Shown: positions 52,123 to 61,588 of the stretch, piece by piece
How positions within the stretch are numbered: the first letter of the stretch is position 1
Layout: the number at the start of each line of letters is the position of its first letter
Assembly: GCF_030679875.1 (NCBI RefSeq)
Contig: NZ_JAUXSP010000006.1
Coordinates: 1-64,000, forward strand
Length of the DNA stretch: 64,000 nucleotides
Origin: Phenylobacterium sp.
Lineage (GTDB): Bacteria > Pseudomonadota > Alphaproteobacteria > Caulobacterales > Caulobacteraceae
Direction of reading: 5' to 3'
The notes under the pieces: model-generated
The model's input: only the letters and a program-made list of their open reading frames with translations
Told to the model about the DNA's origin: nothing
The model's database searches: none
Position numbers and translations under genes: made by a program

Positions 52123-53729
52123 CCACGACCTCGACCCCAGGGCGTGAGCCACGCAGGCCTGCGCGGCGACCGGGACTGCTCAGCCTGCTGGCGGGCCTGG
52201 CGGCTGTGGTCGCTATCCTGCCGCTGGTCGGCGTCGCCGCCGCTGCGCTGAGCGGTGAGACCGCCGCCATCCCGGCCCGGGACATCGCCCGCTATGCGAT
52301 GACCTCTGCGGTGCTCGCGACCCTGGTGGCTGCGGCCACCGGCGCCTTGGGGTCTCTCGCCGCCTGGCTGGTGGTCATGCACCGGTTTCCCGGAAGGGAC
52401 ATCTTCGCCTGGGCGCTCGCCCTGCCGCTGGCGGCGCCGGCCTTTGCGGTGGCCTACGCCTATGCTGACCTGTTCGACGTCGCCGGTGATCTGCGGATCT
52501 GGATGCGGGCGGCGCTGGGCTTCGATCTGCCGTTTGAAATGCGCAGCATTCCCGGCGCGGCCTTCGTCCTGACCTGCGCCTTCTATCCCTATGTCTATCT
52601 GGCCATGCGTGCGGCCTTCGTGAACCAGTCGGCGCAGGCGCTGGAGGCGGCCCGGGCCCTGGGCTGCACCTCGCGGCAGGCCTTCCTGCGCGTGGCCCTG
52701 CCCCTGGCCCGCCCGGCCCTGGCGGCGGGAGTGGCGCTGGCCGTAATGGAGACCCTGGCCGACTATGGCGCCGTCCAGTTCCTGAGCGTCCAGACCCTGA
52801 CCACCGGCGTGGTGCGGGCCTGGTTCGTGTTCGGCTCCCTTACCTCTGCGGCCCAGTTCGCCCTGCCGCTGCTGGGCGCCGCGGCGCTGCTGCTATGGAT
52901 CGAGCGATGGGGGCGGGGCGGGCGCGGCTATGAGAGCGCCAACGCCCGCTGGCGACCGCTGCCGTTGACCGACCTCAGGGGCGGCAAGGGGGCGCTGGCC
53001 GCTCTGTTCTGTCTGACCCTTATCGCCCTCGGCCTGCTGCTGCCGGCAGGCTGGCTGGCTATCGCCTTTCTGAATGTGAGCCCTGACTGGCCGCGGCTGA
53101 TCCAGGCCGGGACCCATTCCCTGACCCTCGCCCTGGTAGGGGCTGGCGTCACTGTGGCGCTGGCCACAGCCCTGGCCCTTGGTGCGGCCCGTGTCCCGCA
53201 TCTGGCGAGGCTGGCCAGTCTGGGCTATGCGACCCCCGGGGCCGTCATGGCCATCGGCCTGCTGGTCCCCGCAGCCCTGGTCTGGCGTCTGGCCCCGGGC
53301 GCCGCCCAGGGGTTTGGCGCGGGCCTCATCATGCTGGTCTACGCCTATGCCGCCCGGCTGATGGCCGCGGCCCTGGAGCCCATTGATGCCGGTTTGTCCC
53401 GCGTGACCCCCTCCATGGTGCAGGCCGCCCGGACCCTGGGGCGTAGTCCGCCCGGTGCGGCGTGGAGCGTGCAGCTTCCCATCGCCCGCGGGGCTCTGCT
53501 GACGGCCGGCCTGGTGGTGTTCATCGATATTCTGAAGGAGTTGCCCGCGACCCTCATCCTGCGGCCCTTCAACTTCGACACCCTGGCGGTGATCGCCGAC
53601 AACTATGCCCGGGACGAGCGCCTGGCGAACGCCGGCTGGCCGGCCCTGCTGATCGTGCTGATCGCCCTGCCGGCGGTGATCTGGCTGACCCGCAAGATCG
53701 CCGCCTCCCGGCCAGGAGATGGCGCATGA
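52113..53729 (+). CDS. fbpB: Ferric iron ABC transporter permease
   Basis: Encodes 538 residues from a GTG that overlaps the end of the binding protein. It has two fused permease halves with about twelve membrane segments, each with an EAA loop, for example LEAARALGCTSRQAFLRVAL and VQAARTLGRSPPGAAWSVQL. This is the FbpB/SfuB architecture. The last base pairs overlap the ATPase start (ATGA), so all three are one operon. Confidence 0.92.
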   Translation: MAIATTSTPGREPRRPARRPGLLSLLAGLAAVVAILPLVGVAAAALSGETAAIPARDIARYAMTSAVLATLVAAATGALGSLAAWLVVMHRFPGRDIFAWALALPLAAPAFAVAYAYADLFDVAGDLRIWMRAALGFDLPFEMRSIPGAAFVLTCAFYPYVYLAMRAAFVNQSAQALEAARALGCTSRQAFLRVALPLARPALAAGVALAVMETLADYGAVQFLSVQTLTTGVVRAWFVFGSLTSAAQFALPLLGAAALLLWIERWGRGGRGYESANARWRPLPLTDLRGGKGALAALFCLTLIALGLLLPAGWLAIAFLNVSPDWPRLIQAGTHSLTLALVGAGVTVALATALALGAARVPHLARLASLGYATPGAVMAIGLLVPAALVWRLAPGAAQGFGAGLIMLVYAYAARLMAAALEPIDAGLSRVTPSMVQAARTLGRSPPGAAWSVQLPIARGALLTAGLVVFIDILKELPATLILRPFNFDTLAVIADNYARDERLANAGWPALLIVLIALPAVIWLTRKIAASRPGDGA

Positions 53730-54760
53730 GCGACGCCGCAGCCCTCGTGGTCCGGGGGGTGTCCAAGGCCTATGGGGCGCGGTCGGCGGTCACGGCGGCC
53801 GACATGACCTTGCGCCAGGGCAAGATCACCTGCCTGCTGGGCCCGTCGGGTTGCGGCAAGAGCACCCTGCTGCGCCTGATCGCAGGTCTGGAGACCCCTG
53901 ACGCCGGGGAGATCGAGGCCGGCGGCCGACCGCTCTCAGGGCCTGGATGGGCCGTGCCGCCAGAAGACCGTGGCATCGGCCTGGTCTTCCAGGACTATGC
54001 GCTGTTTCCGCACATGACCGCCCTGCAGAACGTGGCCTTCGGGTTGCGGGCCTTGCCGGCGGCGAGGCGTCGGGCCCACGCCCAGGCGATGCTCGAGGCC
54101 GTTCAACTAGGCTCCCGCGGCGGGGCCTGGCCCCACGCCCTGTCTGGCGGGGAACAACAGCGGGTGGCCCTGGCGCGGGCCCTGGCCCGGAGTCCTGACA
54201 TCCTGCTGTTGGACGAACCCTTCTCCGGCCTCGACGCCCACCTGAAGGGGGAGGTGCGTCTGTCGCTGACCGAGGCCCTGCGGGCGGCCGGGGCCACCGT
54301 CCTGGTGGTCACGCACGACGCCCGCGAAGCCCTGCTGATGGCCGATGACCTGGTGCTGATGCATCAGGGTCGGATCATCCAGGCCGGCGCCCCCCGGGCC
54401 TGCTATCTCGACCCCGTATCTCCCGAGGCCGCCCGGTTGCTGGGGGAGGTGAACCTGATCTCCGGCCAGGTTGTGGCCGGCGTCGCCCAGACACCCTTCG
54501 GACCCATGCCGGCGGGCGGCTGCGCCGATGGTCCAGCGGTGGTCATGGTGCGACCGGAGGGCTTTCAGCTCGTCCAAGAGGGCGCCGCCGCGCAGGTCGC
54601 CCACGTCCGGTTCGGCGGGAGCTACCACGAAATCCAGCTGGAGGCGGACGGCCACCGGGCCCACATGCACCTCGCCGGGGGCGCTCCTGAGGCTGGCGAG
54701 AGCGTCACCGTGCGCCTCGATCCTGACCTGGCCCGGGTCTTCCCCGAGACATCGGCCTGA
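53726..54760 (+). CDS. fbpC: Ferric iron ABC transporter ATP-binding protein
   Basis: Encodes 344 residues from ATG 53726 (ATGA overlap with the permease); a longer frame is antisense noise. Walker A GPSGCGKST, signature LSGGEQQR and Walker B ILLLDEPF are present, followed by an H-loop in VTHDAREAL and a C-terminal regulatory TOBE-like domain (VNLISGQVV onward). It powers iron import. The small gene and PepSY protein after it are convergent. Confidence 0.94.
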   Translation: MSDAAALVVRGVSKAYGARSAVTAADMTLRQGKITCLLGPSGCGKSTLLRLIAGLETPDAGEIEAGGRPLSGPGWAVPPEDRGIGLVFQDYALFPHMTALQNVAFGLRALPAARRRAHAQAMLEAVQLGSRGGAWPHALSGGEQQRVALARALARSPDILLLDEPFSGLDAHLKGEVRLSLTEALRAAGATVLVVTHDAREALLMADDLVLMHQGRIIQAGAPRACYLDPVSPEAARLLGEVNLISGQVVAGVAQTPFGPMPAGGCADGPAVVMVRPEGFQLVQEGAAAQVAHVRFGGSYHEIQLEADGHRAHMHLAGGAPEAGESVTVRLDPDLARVFPETSA

Positions 54761-54764
54761 GCGC

Positions 54765-54953
54765 CTAGCGTCTTCGGTAGAGGCGGCCCCAGACGACGGC
54801 GGCGAGGGGAATGCTCAGCGCAGCCCAGGAGAGCCAGTCGCCCGGACCATTGGTCATCAGGGCGGCGATGAGGCCGACTCCGCTGGCTACTAGGATCATC
54901 AGCGGGGCGGCGAAGGTGCGCCACAGATTGGCGCGGCCGGAGGTTCGGCTCAT
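54765..54953 (-). CDS. Small two-helix membrane protein coupled to the PepSY gene
   Basis: Encodes 62 residues from ATG 54953, which overlaps the stop of the upstream PepSY gene (ATGA). It has two hydrophobic stretches (APLMILVASGVGLIAAL and LSWAALSIPLAAVVWG) with a basic tail (RLYRRR). Small proteins of this plan accompany PepSY iron reductases, often in iron-regulated operons. A long frame reading past this start belongs to the antisense of the PepSY gene. Confidence 0.75.
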   Translation of the reverse strand: MSRTSGRANLWRTFAAPLMILVASGVGLIAALMTNGPGDWLSWAALSIPLAAVVWGRLYRRR

Positions 54954-56104
54954 GCGCATTCCGCTGGGGACATGGCGGGCTTGTCGCGAAGCTGGGCGAC
55001 CACGGGATCGCTTGCAGGGGCGCGCCGCCGGCTCAGCCAGAGATAAATCCCGCTGACCAGGATCACGACGGCGGCGATGTCGAGCAGGGCCCAGAGAACC
55101 TTCAGGGGCAGACCCCCATAGTCGCCGAAGTGCAGGGGGCCAGAAAACAACAGGGCTTGGGCGTACCAGGGCATCGGACGGATGGCGGTCAGTTCGCCGG
55201 TCTGGGCGTCGATCAGGGCCGGGGTCAGCAGGTGCTTGGTGAGCGACGAGTCGCCCTGCATGAAGACGGCGTAGTGATGCTGGGTCGAATAGGCCACGCC
55301 TGGAAAGGCGACGAACTGGACGCGCATGCCCGGGGCGGCGGCGAGCGCGGTGTCGATGGCGTCCTGGATCGACGCCTCGGCGCGGGCCGGGGGCAGATCT
55401 CGATAGGGGGCGGTCATCTGGGCGAGCTGGTCGGCCTGCCAAAGCTGAATGATCGGCTGGGACAGGGTGTTGATCGTGCCCGTCAGCGCCACGACGCTCA
55501 GCCAGGCCACGGTCACCACCCCGAGCAGGTTGTGATAGTCGAGCCACATGACGCGGGTCGACCGCGAGATCCGCACCACCCCGAAGTCCAGTTTGCGCAT
55601 GAACGGCGCGTAGAGGACCACCCCGGAGACGATGGCGGCGAACACCACGAGCCCCATGAAGCCTAGGAACAGCATGCCGGGCAGGCCCATGAACATCTCG
55701 ATATGCAGGGTCAGCAGGACATCCATCAGGCCGCCCTCAGGGCGCGGCGGCAGCGGTTTGGCGCTGGTCCAGTCGAAGGACGCGAAGTGCATGTCGGCAT
55801 TTGCGGCGTCTGGGCTGGGTCCTGTGGTGATGCTCACCACGGGTCGGGTCTCGTCGAAGCTGAGATAGAGGGGGACCTCAGCCTCCCGCGCCGCCAGGGC
55901 GACAGCCAGCATTCTGTCGAGGCTTAGGGTCGGGGCGCCCAGCGGCGGCGCCTCATAGGTCCCGTGGGTCCCGAGAGCCTCGTCGATCTCGTGATGGAAA
56001 ATCAGCGGCAGGCCGGTGAGGCAGAGCATCAGCATGAAGGCCGTCGAGACGAGGCTGGTCCACTTATGGACCACAGACCAGGTGCGGACGGTGTTTCGGG
56101 TCAT
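54950..56104 (-). CDS. PepSY-associated membrane protein (likely siderophore-iron reductase)
   Basis: Encodes 384 residues from ATG 56104. A TTG at 56146 would extend it, but that lies inside a Fur-box-like operator (56129-56147), so the ATG is favoured. It opens RTWSVVHKWTSLVSTAFMLM, the first helix of PepSY-TM proteins, with a His that can bind heme, and then has three further helices with the signatures VMWLDYHNLLGVV and FSGPLHFGDYGGLPLKVLW. These proteins reduce ferric siderophores in the periplasm or membrane. It reads away from the porin. Confidence 0.85.
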   Translation of the reverse strand: MTRNTVRTWSVVHKWTSLVSTAFMLMLCLTGLPLIFHHEIDEALGTHGTYEAPPLGAPTLSLDRMLAVALAAREAEVPLYLSFDETRPVVSITTGPSPDAANADMHFASFDWTSAKPLPPRPEGGLMDVLLTLHIEMFMGLPGMLFLGFMGLVVFAAIVSGVVLYAPFMRKLDFGVVRISRSTRVMWLDYHNLLGVVTVAWLSVVALTGTINTLSQPIIQLWQADQLAQMTAPYRDLPPARAEASIQDAIDTALAAAPGMRVQFVAFPGVAYSTQHHYAVFMQGDSSLTKHLLTPALIDAQTGELTAIRPMPWYAQALLFSGPLHFGDYGGLPLKVLWALLDIAAVVILVSGIYLWLSRRRAPASDPVVAQLRDKPAMSPAECA

Positions 56105-56128
56105 ACGGCAGCTTGCGACAGGGGTGCG

Positions 56129-56147
56129 GTTGCGAATTGCTTTCAAC
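56129..56147. promoter_or_regulatory. Fur-box-like site between the PepSY and porin genes
   Basis: GTTGCGAATTGCTTTCAAC: the left half TTGCGAA is identical to that of the site at 51010-51030, and the right half CTTTCAA matches TTCTCAA in five of seven positions. It lies 24 bases upstream of the PepSY ATG (56104) and 150 bases before the porin gene. It probably controls at least the PepSY operon. Confidence 0.65.
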
Positions 56148-56296
56148 TATCCGGCTCGGTGCAGGGACGCAACGCGCCATGCCCGTCTCGCCCGTGCGAG
56201 CCGCCACGGATCAGAAATCCACCAGGGCTGACACGGAGAAGGTCCGCGCCCAGATCCAGGTATGGCGCTGGCGGATGGCCGTCAGTATAGGGAGGA

Positions 56297-57646
56297 ATGC
56301 CCGCCCGCAGATCTGTTCATGCCATCTGGATGGCCACCGCTCTCAGCCTCATCGCCGCCGAGGCGAGCGCCCAGAGCGCCCTGTCCCCGGAGGTCGCCGC
56401 CCTGATCGAGGCTCAGGCGGCGAAAATCCGAGACCTGGAGGCGCGGCTGGCCCGCCTGGAAGCGCGCAGGGACGTGGCCGCCCTCGTCGCCGAGCCCGCC
56501 CCCAGTGTCGCCGCAGAGGCGGCGGCGCCGCTCGGCCTCGCCACGAGAACAGACTCGCCGGTGGCGGCTGTCGCCTCGAAGCCGGCAGGCCTCTCGCCGC
56601 CCACCATGCGAGGGCGGGCCCAGTTCGACGCCCTGGTCTACAACAATGACGAAGGCTCGCAGAGCACGGGCACCGAGGTGCGCCGGTTTCGCCTGGGGGC
56701 CAAGGGCGACCTGAGCGACCAGTTGTCCTATGTGGCCGAGGCCGACTTCGGCGGGGCCGAGGTGTCGCTCCAGGACGTGATGCTGACCTATGAACTGGCG
56801 GAGGGCAGGACGCTTTCGGTCGGATACTTCAAGCCCCCGATCACCCTCGATGAGCTCACCTCCAGCAATGAAACCGTCTTCCTGGAGCGGTCGGCCTACG
56901 CCTCCACCTTTGCGCCGGGGCGGCGCGTGGGCGTGGCCGCCCGCGCCTGGGGTGAACAGTGGGGCGTCAGCGGCGGTCTGTTTGGAGAGACCGAAGACAG
57001 CGACCTCGACACCGAGCGGGAGGAGGCCTGGCTGGCGGCCGCCCGTGGTTATGTGGACCTGCTGGGCGGGGAGCCTGCCCTCCACCTGGGGCTGTCGGTC
57101 TATCATACCCGGCTGCCGGACCGGGGACCGGGGGTCTGGCTTCGGGTGCGCCCCGAGACCGGGCGCGCCCCGCGGGTGTTGGACACCGGCGCTTTCATCG
57201 CCCAGGAAGGGACCTTCGCCGGCCTTGAGTTTGGGTACGGGTCCGGACCTTTGACCCTGCAGGCCGAGGGCGGCGGCGTCGACTATGCCGGCGCGATCTC
57301 CGGCCCTGATTTCGGGGGGTGGTCAGCCCAGGCTGCCTGGCGCTGGACCGGTGAGTCCCGCCCCTACGATATCGAAAACGGCGTCTTTGGCCGGATCAGG
57401 CCGACCCGGCCGCTGGGTCAGGGGGGCTTCGGCGCGCTGGAGACCGGCCTGCGGGTCAGCCACCTCGATCTTGCGGACGAGACCGTCGATGGCGGCAGCA
57501 TGACGACCTACGGTCTGGTGGTGAACTGGCTGCCGATCACCCGGCTGCGCCTGTCGGCCAATCTAATCCAGGCTAGGATCGAGCGTTTGCGCGCCGCGCC
57601 TGTGGACGAGACCCTGCTGACCCTCCGCACCGCCATCGACTGGTAG
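56297..57646 (+). CDS. Phosphate-selective-type outer membrane porin
   Basis: Encodes 449 residues. A signal peptide (VHAIWMATALSLIAAEASAQ) and a short coiled coil (AALIEAQAAKIRDLEARLAR) are followed by a beta-barrel of sixteen or so strands. This is the plan of the OprO/OprP family: a trimerisation coil, then a barrel ending in an aromatic residue (Trp). The last residues TLRTAIDW fit the outer-membrane insertion signal. Substrate unassigned; the divergent PepSY gene suggests a possible iron link, but phosphate or other anions are usual for the family. Confidence 0.87.
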   Translation: MPARRSVHAIWMATALSLIAAEASAQSALSPEVAALIEAQAAKIRDLEARLARLEARRDVAALVAEPAPSVAAEAAAPLGLATRTDSPVAAVASKPAGLSPPTMRGRAQFDALVYNNDEGSQSTGTEVRRFRLGAKGDLSDQLSYVAEADFGGAEVSLQDVMLTYELAEGRTLSVGYFKPPITLDELTSSNETVFLERSAYASTFAPGRRVGVAARAWGEQWGVSGGLFGETEDSDLDTEREEAWLAAARGYVDLLGGEPALHLGLSVYHTRLPDRGPGVWLRVRPETGRAPRVLDTGAFIAQEGTFAGLEFGYGSGPLTLQAEGGGVDYAGAISGPDFGGWSAQAAWRWTGESRPYDIENGVFGRIRPTRPLGQGGFGALETGLRVSHLDLADETVDGGSMTTYGLVVNWLPITRLRLSANLIQARIERLRAAPVDETLLTLRTAIDW

Positions 57647-57701
57647 GGTTTCAGCGGAACTCTGCACCTTTCAGGACCGTTGGGTTTGAAAGGAGACCAC
57701 C

Positions 57702-57905
57702 ATGTTAAATTTGAGTTGGGAGATCTTCTTCCCCATCGGCGCGGCCCTACTGGGTCTCGCTATCGCCTACGGCCTATTTCGCTACGCCCGTCGAGACCGC
57801 CGCAACGACGCCATCACCGAGCAGGCGACGCGGGAGGAGTATCGCCATCCCGAGCGTTATGAGCGGACCGAGGATGAGTTTCGCGACAAGGTTCGCCCGA
57901 CCTGA
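57702..57905 (+). CDS. Small single-helix membrane protein
   Basis: Encodes 67 residues. One hydrophobic segment (EIFFPIGAALLGLAIAYGLF) near the N-terminus is followed by a charged tail (RDRRNDAITEQATREEYRHP). The ATG has AAGGAGA in front (57689-57695). Function unknown. It is read in the same direction as the porin, 55 bases after it. Confidence 0.65.
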   Translation: MLNLSWEIFFPIGAALLGLAIAYGLFRYARRDRRNDAITEQATREEYRHPERYERTEDEFRDKVRPT

Positions 57906-57979
57906 TCGCCCTGCGTTAACCTTGACCATAAACCGCATCTCAAGCCCTCCGCGCCATTTTCGGCGAGACAGGGGGCTTG

Positions 57980-58909
57980 ATGAACACTCGGCGGCATCTA
58001 CCAAGCGCGAACCTCAAGGCTGATGATCTGTCGGACCTGAAGGTGTTGGTCGTCGACGATCACACCAACACGGTCCGCCTGATTGTCGACGTGCTGCGCG
58101 CGGCAGGGATCGGCGCGGTGTTTTCCGCGGCGGAGGGGTTGAGCGCCCGGCAGGTGCTCGCCCGGGAAGAACCCGATGTCGTCTTCACTGACTGGCGTAT
58201 GCCCCTGATGGACGGCCTGGAGCTCACCCGTTCCATCCGCGCGGCGGCGGTCGCCCGTGATCGCAGCGTCCCAAACCCCGCCATCCCGGTGATCATGGTC
58301 ACCGGCCATCGAAGCGCCGCCGAGGTCGAGGTCGCCCGGGAGGCTGGCGTCAATGAGTTCGTGATGAAGCCGTTCACCCCGGCGGCCCTGCTGTCGCGGC
58401 TCCAGGCGGTATTGACCCAGCCCCGCAGCTTCATCGTCAGCGCCAACTATCTGGGGCCTGACCGGCGCCGGAAGGCCGAGATCAGCTATGCTGGGCCCCT
58501 GCGGCGGACCAGCGACCCCGATGAGGTGGTGGACGTGGTGGAGCGCCAGGCGGCGCGTGAAACCATCAGCGTCGAGCTGGAGGCCATGCGTCGGCTGATC
58601 GCCGCGCGCGGTGGCGTCGATCGGGCCACGCTTCAGATGACCTATCGGGTGATGCAGCACACCCGCTTCCGCGCTCGCCAGGTACGTGACCGGATGCTGG
58701 AGCGCGCCACCGACGACCTGCTGGCCTATGCCGCCGAGGTCGGTGGGATGGAGCACTGTGAGTCTGATATCGTTGAAGCCCACCTCTCGGTTCTGGGCCA
58801 GATCCTGGAAGGCGACGATCATGACGCGGTCGGCGCGGCCAAGCAGGTGCGGGGACTAGAGGCTCTGATCCGCCGGAAGCGCGCCGCCCGCCAGATCCTT
58901 GCGGCCTGA
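57980..58909 (+). CDS. CheY-like response regulator with a helical output region
   Basis: Encodes 309 residues from ATG 57980; the TTG three bases before is an alternative. The receiver domain has the acidic pair (LVVDDHTNTV), the phospho-acceptor Asp in DVVFTDWRMPLMDG, Thr in VIMVTGHR and Lys in FVMKPFT. The output region (residues about 150-309) is helical and has no DNA-binding motif; the segment with LGPDRRRKAEISYAGPLRR is a common linker in single-domain regulators of this type. The partner kinase is not in the window. Confidence 0.88.
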   Translation: MNTRRHLPSANLKADDLSDLKVLVVDDHTNTVRLIVDVLRAAGIGAVFSAAEGLSARQVLAREEPDVVFTDWRMPLMDGLELTRSIRAAAVARDRSVPNPAIPVIMVTGHRSAAEVEVAREAGVNEFVMKPFTPAALLSRLQAVLTQPRSFIVSANYLGPDRRRKAEISYAGPLRRTSDPDEVVDVVERQAARETISVELEAMRRLIAARGGVDRATLQMTYRVMQHTRFRARQVRDRMLERATDDLLAYAAEVGGMEHCESDIVEAHLSVLGQILEGDDHDAVGAAKQVRGLEALIRRKRAARQILAA

Positions 58910-58945
58910 TCTCGCCCTGGCGCATGCCTTCGTCTAGGAGGGGGC

Positions 58946-59455
58946 ATGGCTGAAGCTTTTAACGATCTGATCCTGCCGGCTGAAAAGGCTGAGCGCTATG
59001 CTCTCCTCGCCGAGGAGATCGCCGCGGTGCTCGACGGCGAACCCAATCTCACCGCCCGCATGGCGACGGTGGCCTCAATGCTCGCCGCCAGCTTCGACCA
59101 CTTTTTCTGGACGGGCTTCTACGTGGTCGACCCCGACAAGCCCCGGGAACTGGTGGTGGGCCCCTACCAGGGCACGCTCGGCTGTCTGCGCATTGCCTTT
59201 GGTCGTGGCGTCTGCGGAGCGGCCGCCGAATCCGGCCAGACCCAGGTCGTCGAGGATGTCCACGCCTTCCCTGGACATATCGCCTGTGACGCCAGGTCGG
59301 CTAGCGAGATCGTCGTTCCAGTGTTCGACGGCGCGGGCCGTCTCATTGGCGTGCTTGACGTCGATTCAGACCAGAAGTCGGCCTTCGACGAGATGGACGC
59401 CTCCTGGTTGCAAACTATTGTTCATAAAGCGTTTTCCATAGCGAGAACGGCCTGA
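58946..59455 (+). CDS. msrC: Free methionine-(R)-sulfoxide reductase (GAF type)
   Basis: Encodes 169 residues forming one GAF domain. The cysteines of fRMsr enzymes are present in GTLGCLRIAFGRGVCGAAAE, and a later Cys in FPGHIACDARSASEIVVPVF. It reduces free methionine-R-sulfoxide with thioredoxin, in the cytoplasm. GGAGGGGGC (58938-58945) precedes the ATG directly and is a good ribosome site. It is the last gene before the acyltransferase. Confidence 0.9.
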   Translation: MAEAFNDLILPAEKAERYALLAEEIAAVLDGEPNLTARMATVASMLAASFDHFFWTGFYVVDPDKPRELVVGPYQGTLGCLRIAFGRGVCGAAAESGQTQVVEDVHAFPGHIACDARSASEIVVPVFDGAGRLIGVLDVDSDQKSAFDEMDASWLQTIVHKAFSIARTA

Positions 59456-59512
59456 GGCTTGCAGCGTTTCCACCAGCCGTCTCTCCCCGGGACGGCCCGA
59501 GCGGATTCACTG

Positions 59513-60652
59513 ATGTCACCTAGCCAAACCCTGCACCCGGCCAATCTCTGCAGCGACGACATCGCTGCCTGGCGGACCATCGCTGCGGCCGAACCGGCCT
59601 TCGCCTCGCCATTGCTGGGGCCAGACTTCGCCTTGGCCGTGGGCGCCGTGAGGCCGGACGCGCGTGTGGCGGTCTGGCGGCGGGACGGTCAAGCTGTGGG
59701 CTTTCTGCCGCACCATTTGAAGACAGGCGGCCTGGCGCGTCCCATCGGCGCGCCCCTGTCCGACTATCACGCCCTCGTCAGCCGCGCGCCGCTGGCGCCG
59801 GGAGAGGCCCTGGCTGAGGCTGGCCTGGGCGCTCTGCGGTTCACGGGTCTTGTCGATCCCCACGACGTGTTCGCCAGCGCGGTCCGGGCCCGGCGTGTCG
59901 CCTATGTCATCGATCTCGAAAGCGACGCCGAAGCCTATCTTGAGGACCTGCGCGCCCAGAGCCCCAAGCGGTTCAAGAACTATCGCCGCCTGCAGAGCAA
60001 GATCGCCCGCGAGCTAGGGGAGCTCACCCTGAGCGCCCCGGACCAAGACCGCGCAGCCTTTGACCAGCTGATCGCCTGGAAGCGAGAGCAGCTTCAGCGC
60101 ACTGGAGCGCACGACTTCCTGGCGCCGGACTGGACCCGGGCGCTGATGATGAACCTGTTTGCGACTACCGAAGGGGACTTCCGAGGCCTCATGCTCACCC
60201 TGCGGGTCGATGGCCGGGTCGTAGCGGGTCATTTCGGCGTGCGGCTGGGGGATGTTTATCATCCCTGGATCGCCGCCACCGATCCTGAGGCGGGCGCCTA
60301 TTCGGTGGGGCAGCTCTTTTTGCTGCAGGCGATTGCGGCGATGCCCGAGCTTGGCCTGCGGACCTATGATCTCGGCCCGGGGCACGATCACTACAAGGCG
60401 CCCTATGCCCTGACCCAGCGCGAGATTGGCGAAGGCACCGCCCTGGCCGCTGGCGCCGCCGGCTGGCGCTCGCGCCTGGGTGAGGGCGCCTGGCGCCTGG
60501 CTGGCGCGGGCTGCGGCCCGATCGCTGGCCGGGTTCGGCGCCGTTTCGAAACCATCTCGGACGTAGAAGTCACCCTGAGCGGCCGCGTGCGCGGCCTGGC
60601 GAACGCTGTCGCGTCCAAGGCGCGTCGCAGCAGCGCGGAGATCGAGGGGTGA
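59513..60652 (+). CDS. GNAT-type acyltransferase (CelD/FemAB-like; HfsK-related type)
   Basis: Encodes 379 residues from ATG 59513. It has the CelD/BcsL family plan: an N-terminal half with LRFTGLVDPHDVFA and a C-terminal GNAT domain containing KRFKNYRRLQSKIARELGEL and HFGVRLGDVYHPWIAATDP then DLGPGHDHYK, an acyl-CoA binding pattern. Caulobacter HfsK, which modifies holdfast polysaccharide, belongs to this type, but the homology here is only at family level. The next two genes (glycosyltransferase and cupin-like protein) lie within 8 and 3 bases, so a polysaccharide modification cluster is likely. Confidence 0.85.
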   Translation: MSPSQTLHPANLCSDDIAAWRTIAAAEPAFASPLLGPDFALAVGAVRPDARVAVWRRDGQAVGFLPHHLKTGGLARPIGAPLSDYHALVSRAPLAPGEALAEAGLGALRFTGLVDPHDVFASAVRARRVAYVIDLESDAEAYLEDLRAQSPKRFKNYRRLQSKIARELGELTLSAPDQDRAAFDQLIAWKREQLQRTGAHDFLAPDWTRALMMNLFATTEGDFRGLMLTLRVDGRVVAGHFGVRLGDVYHPWIAATDPEAGAYSVGQLFLLQAIAAMPELGLRTYDLGPGHDHYKAPYALTQREIGEGTALAAGAAGWRSRLGEGAWRLAGAGCGPIAGRVRRRFETISDVEVTLSGRVRGLANAVASKARRSSAEIEG

Positions 60653-60659
60653 TAGCGAA

Positions 60660-61586
60660 ATGTCGGAACAGATCAGCCTGATCATCCCCACCCAGCGGCG
60701 GCTTTCGGGCCTGAGCACGGCCGCGCGCAGCCTCTTCGCCCAGCAGGGCGTTGAGCGCTCGCGCCTGGAGTTGGTGGTGGTCGACAACGACCAGCAGCCC
60801 TCGGCCCGGGAGACCGTGGAGGCCCTGGCGGTGGAGGCCCCCTTCCCGGTGGTCTATGTCCACGAGCCCGAGCCGGGCGTCGCCAACGCCCGCAACGCGG
60901 CCATGGCCCGCGCCCAGGGTGACTTGATCGCCTTTCTGGACGATGACGAGGAGGCGCCGTCGAGCTGGCTGGCCGACCTGTTGTCCACCCGCTCCGCCCT
61001 GAACGCCGATGTGGTCTTTGGCCCGGTGCGCGGCCGGGCCCCGCCGCAGATCACCCGCCATCGGGACTATCTGGAGACCTTCTTTTCCCGTCTGGGTCCG
61101 CCCTCATCCGGGCTCATTGAGGGCTACTACGGGTGCGGCAACAGTCTGCTGCGTCGGGCGGCCCTGCCTGACCCACATGCGCCTTTTTCGGCCCTGCGCA
61201 ATCATACCGGCGGCGAGGACGACCTGTTGTTTGGCCAGATGAAGGCCCATGGCGCTCGCTTCGCCTGGTCGGCGGAGGCCTTTGTCTGGGAGGACCCGGT
61301 CCTGAACCGGCTTAGCCTGGACTACACGATCCGCCGCGCCTTCGCCTATGGCCAGGGGCCCTCAGCCGCCTGCGCCGCCGCCACCCCGCCCAACTATCCC
61401 GGCCTCGTCTTCTGGATGGCGCAGGGGCTGGTTCAAGCCGGGGTCTTCGGGCTCCTTGCGGGCTTCAAATGGCTAATCCGCGCCCCAGACCTCGCCTTCA
61501 CCCTCGACCGCGCCGCCCGCGGCCTGGGGAAGACCCTGTGGTGGGGGCCATTCAAAATCGAATTCTACGGCCGAAGCGCCGCCTGA
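60660..61586 (+). CDS. Family 2 glycosyltransferase
   Basis: Encodes 308 residues. The GT-A fold is visible from SLIIPTQRRLSGLSTAARSL, the donor-binding ELVVVDNDQQPSARET, and the metal-binding AFLDDDEEAPSSWL (DDD). A catalytic region with the acid near GGEDDLLFG follows, and the C-terminus is hydrophobic (LVFWMAQGLVQAGVFGLLAG), possibly a membrane anchor. It transfers a sugar onto a polysaccharide or lipid; which one is unknown. Confidence 0.9.
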   Translation: MSEQISLIIPTQRRLSGLSTAARSLFAQQGVERSRLELVVVDNDQQPSARETVEALAVEAPFPVVYVHEPEPGVANARNAAMARAQGDLIAFLDDDEEAPSSWLADLLSTRSALNADVVFGPVRGRAPPQITRHRDYLETFFSRLGPPSSGLIEGYYGCGNSLLRRAALPDPHAPFSALRNHTGGEDDLLFGQMKAHGARFAWSAEAFVWEDPVLNRLSLDYTIRRAFAYGQGPSAACAAATPPNYPGLVFWMAQGLVQAGVFGLLAGFKWLIRAPDLAFTLDRAARGLGKTLWWGPFKIEFYGRSAA

Positions 61587-61588
61587 CC

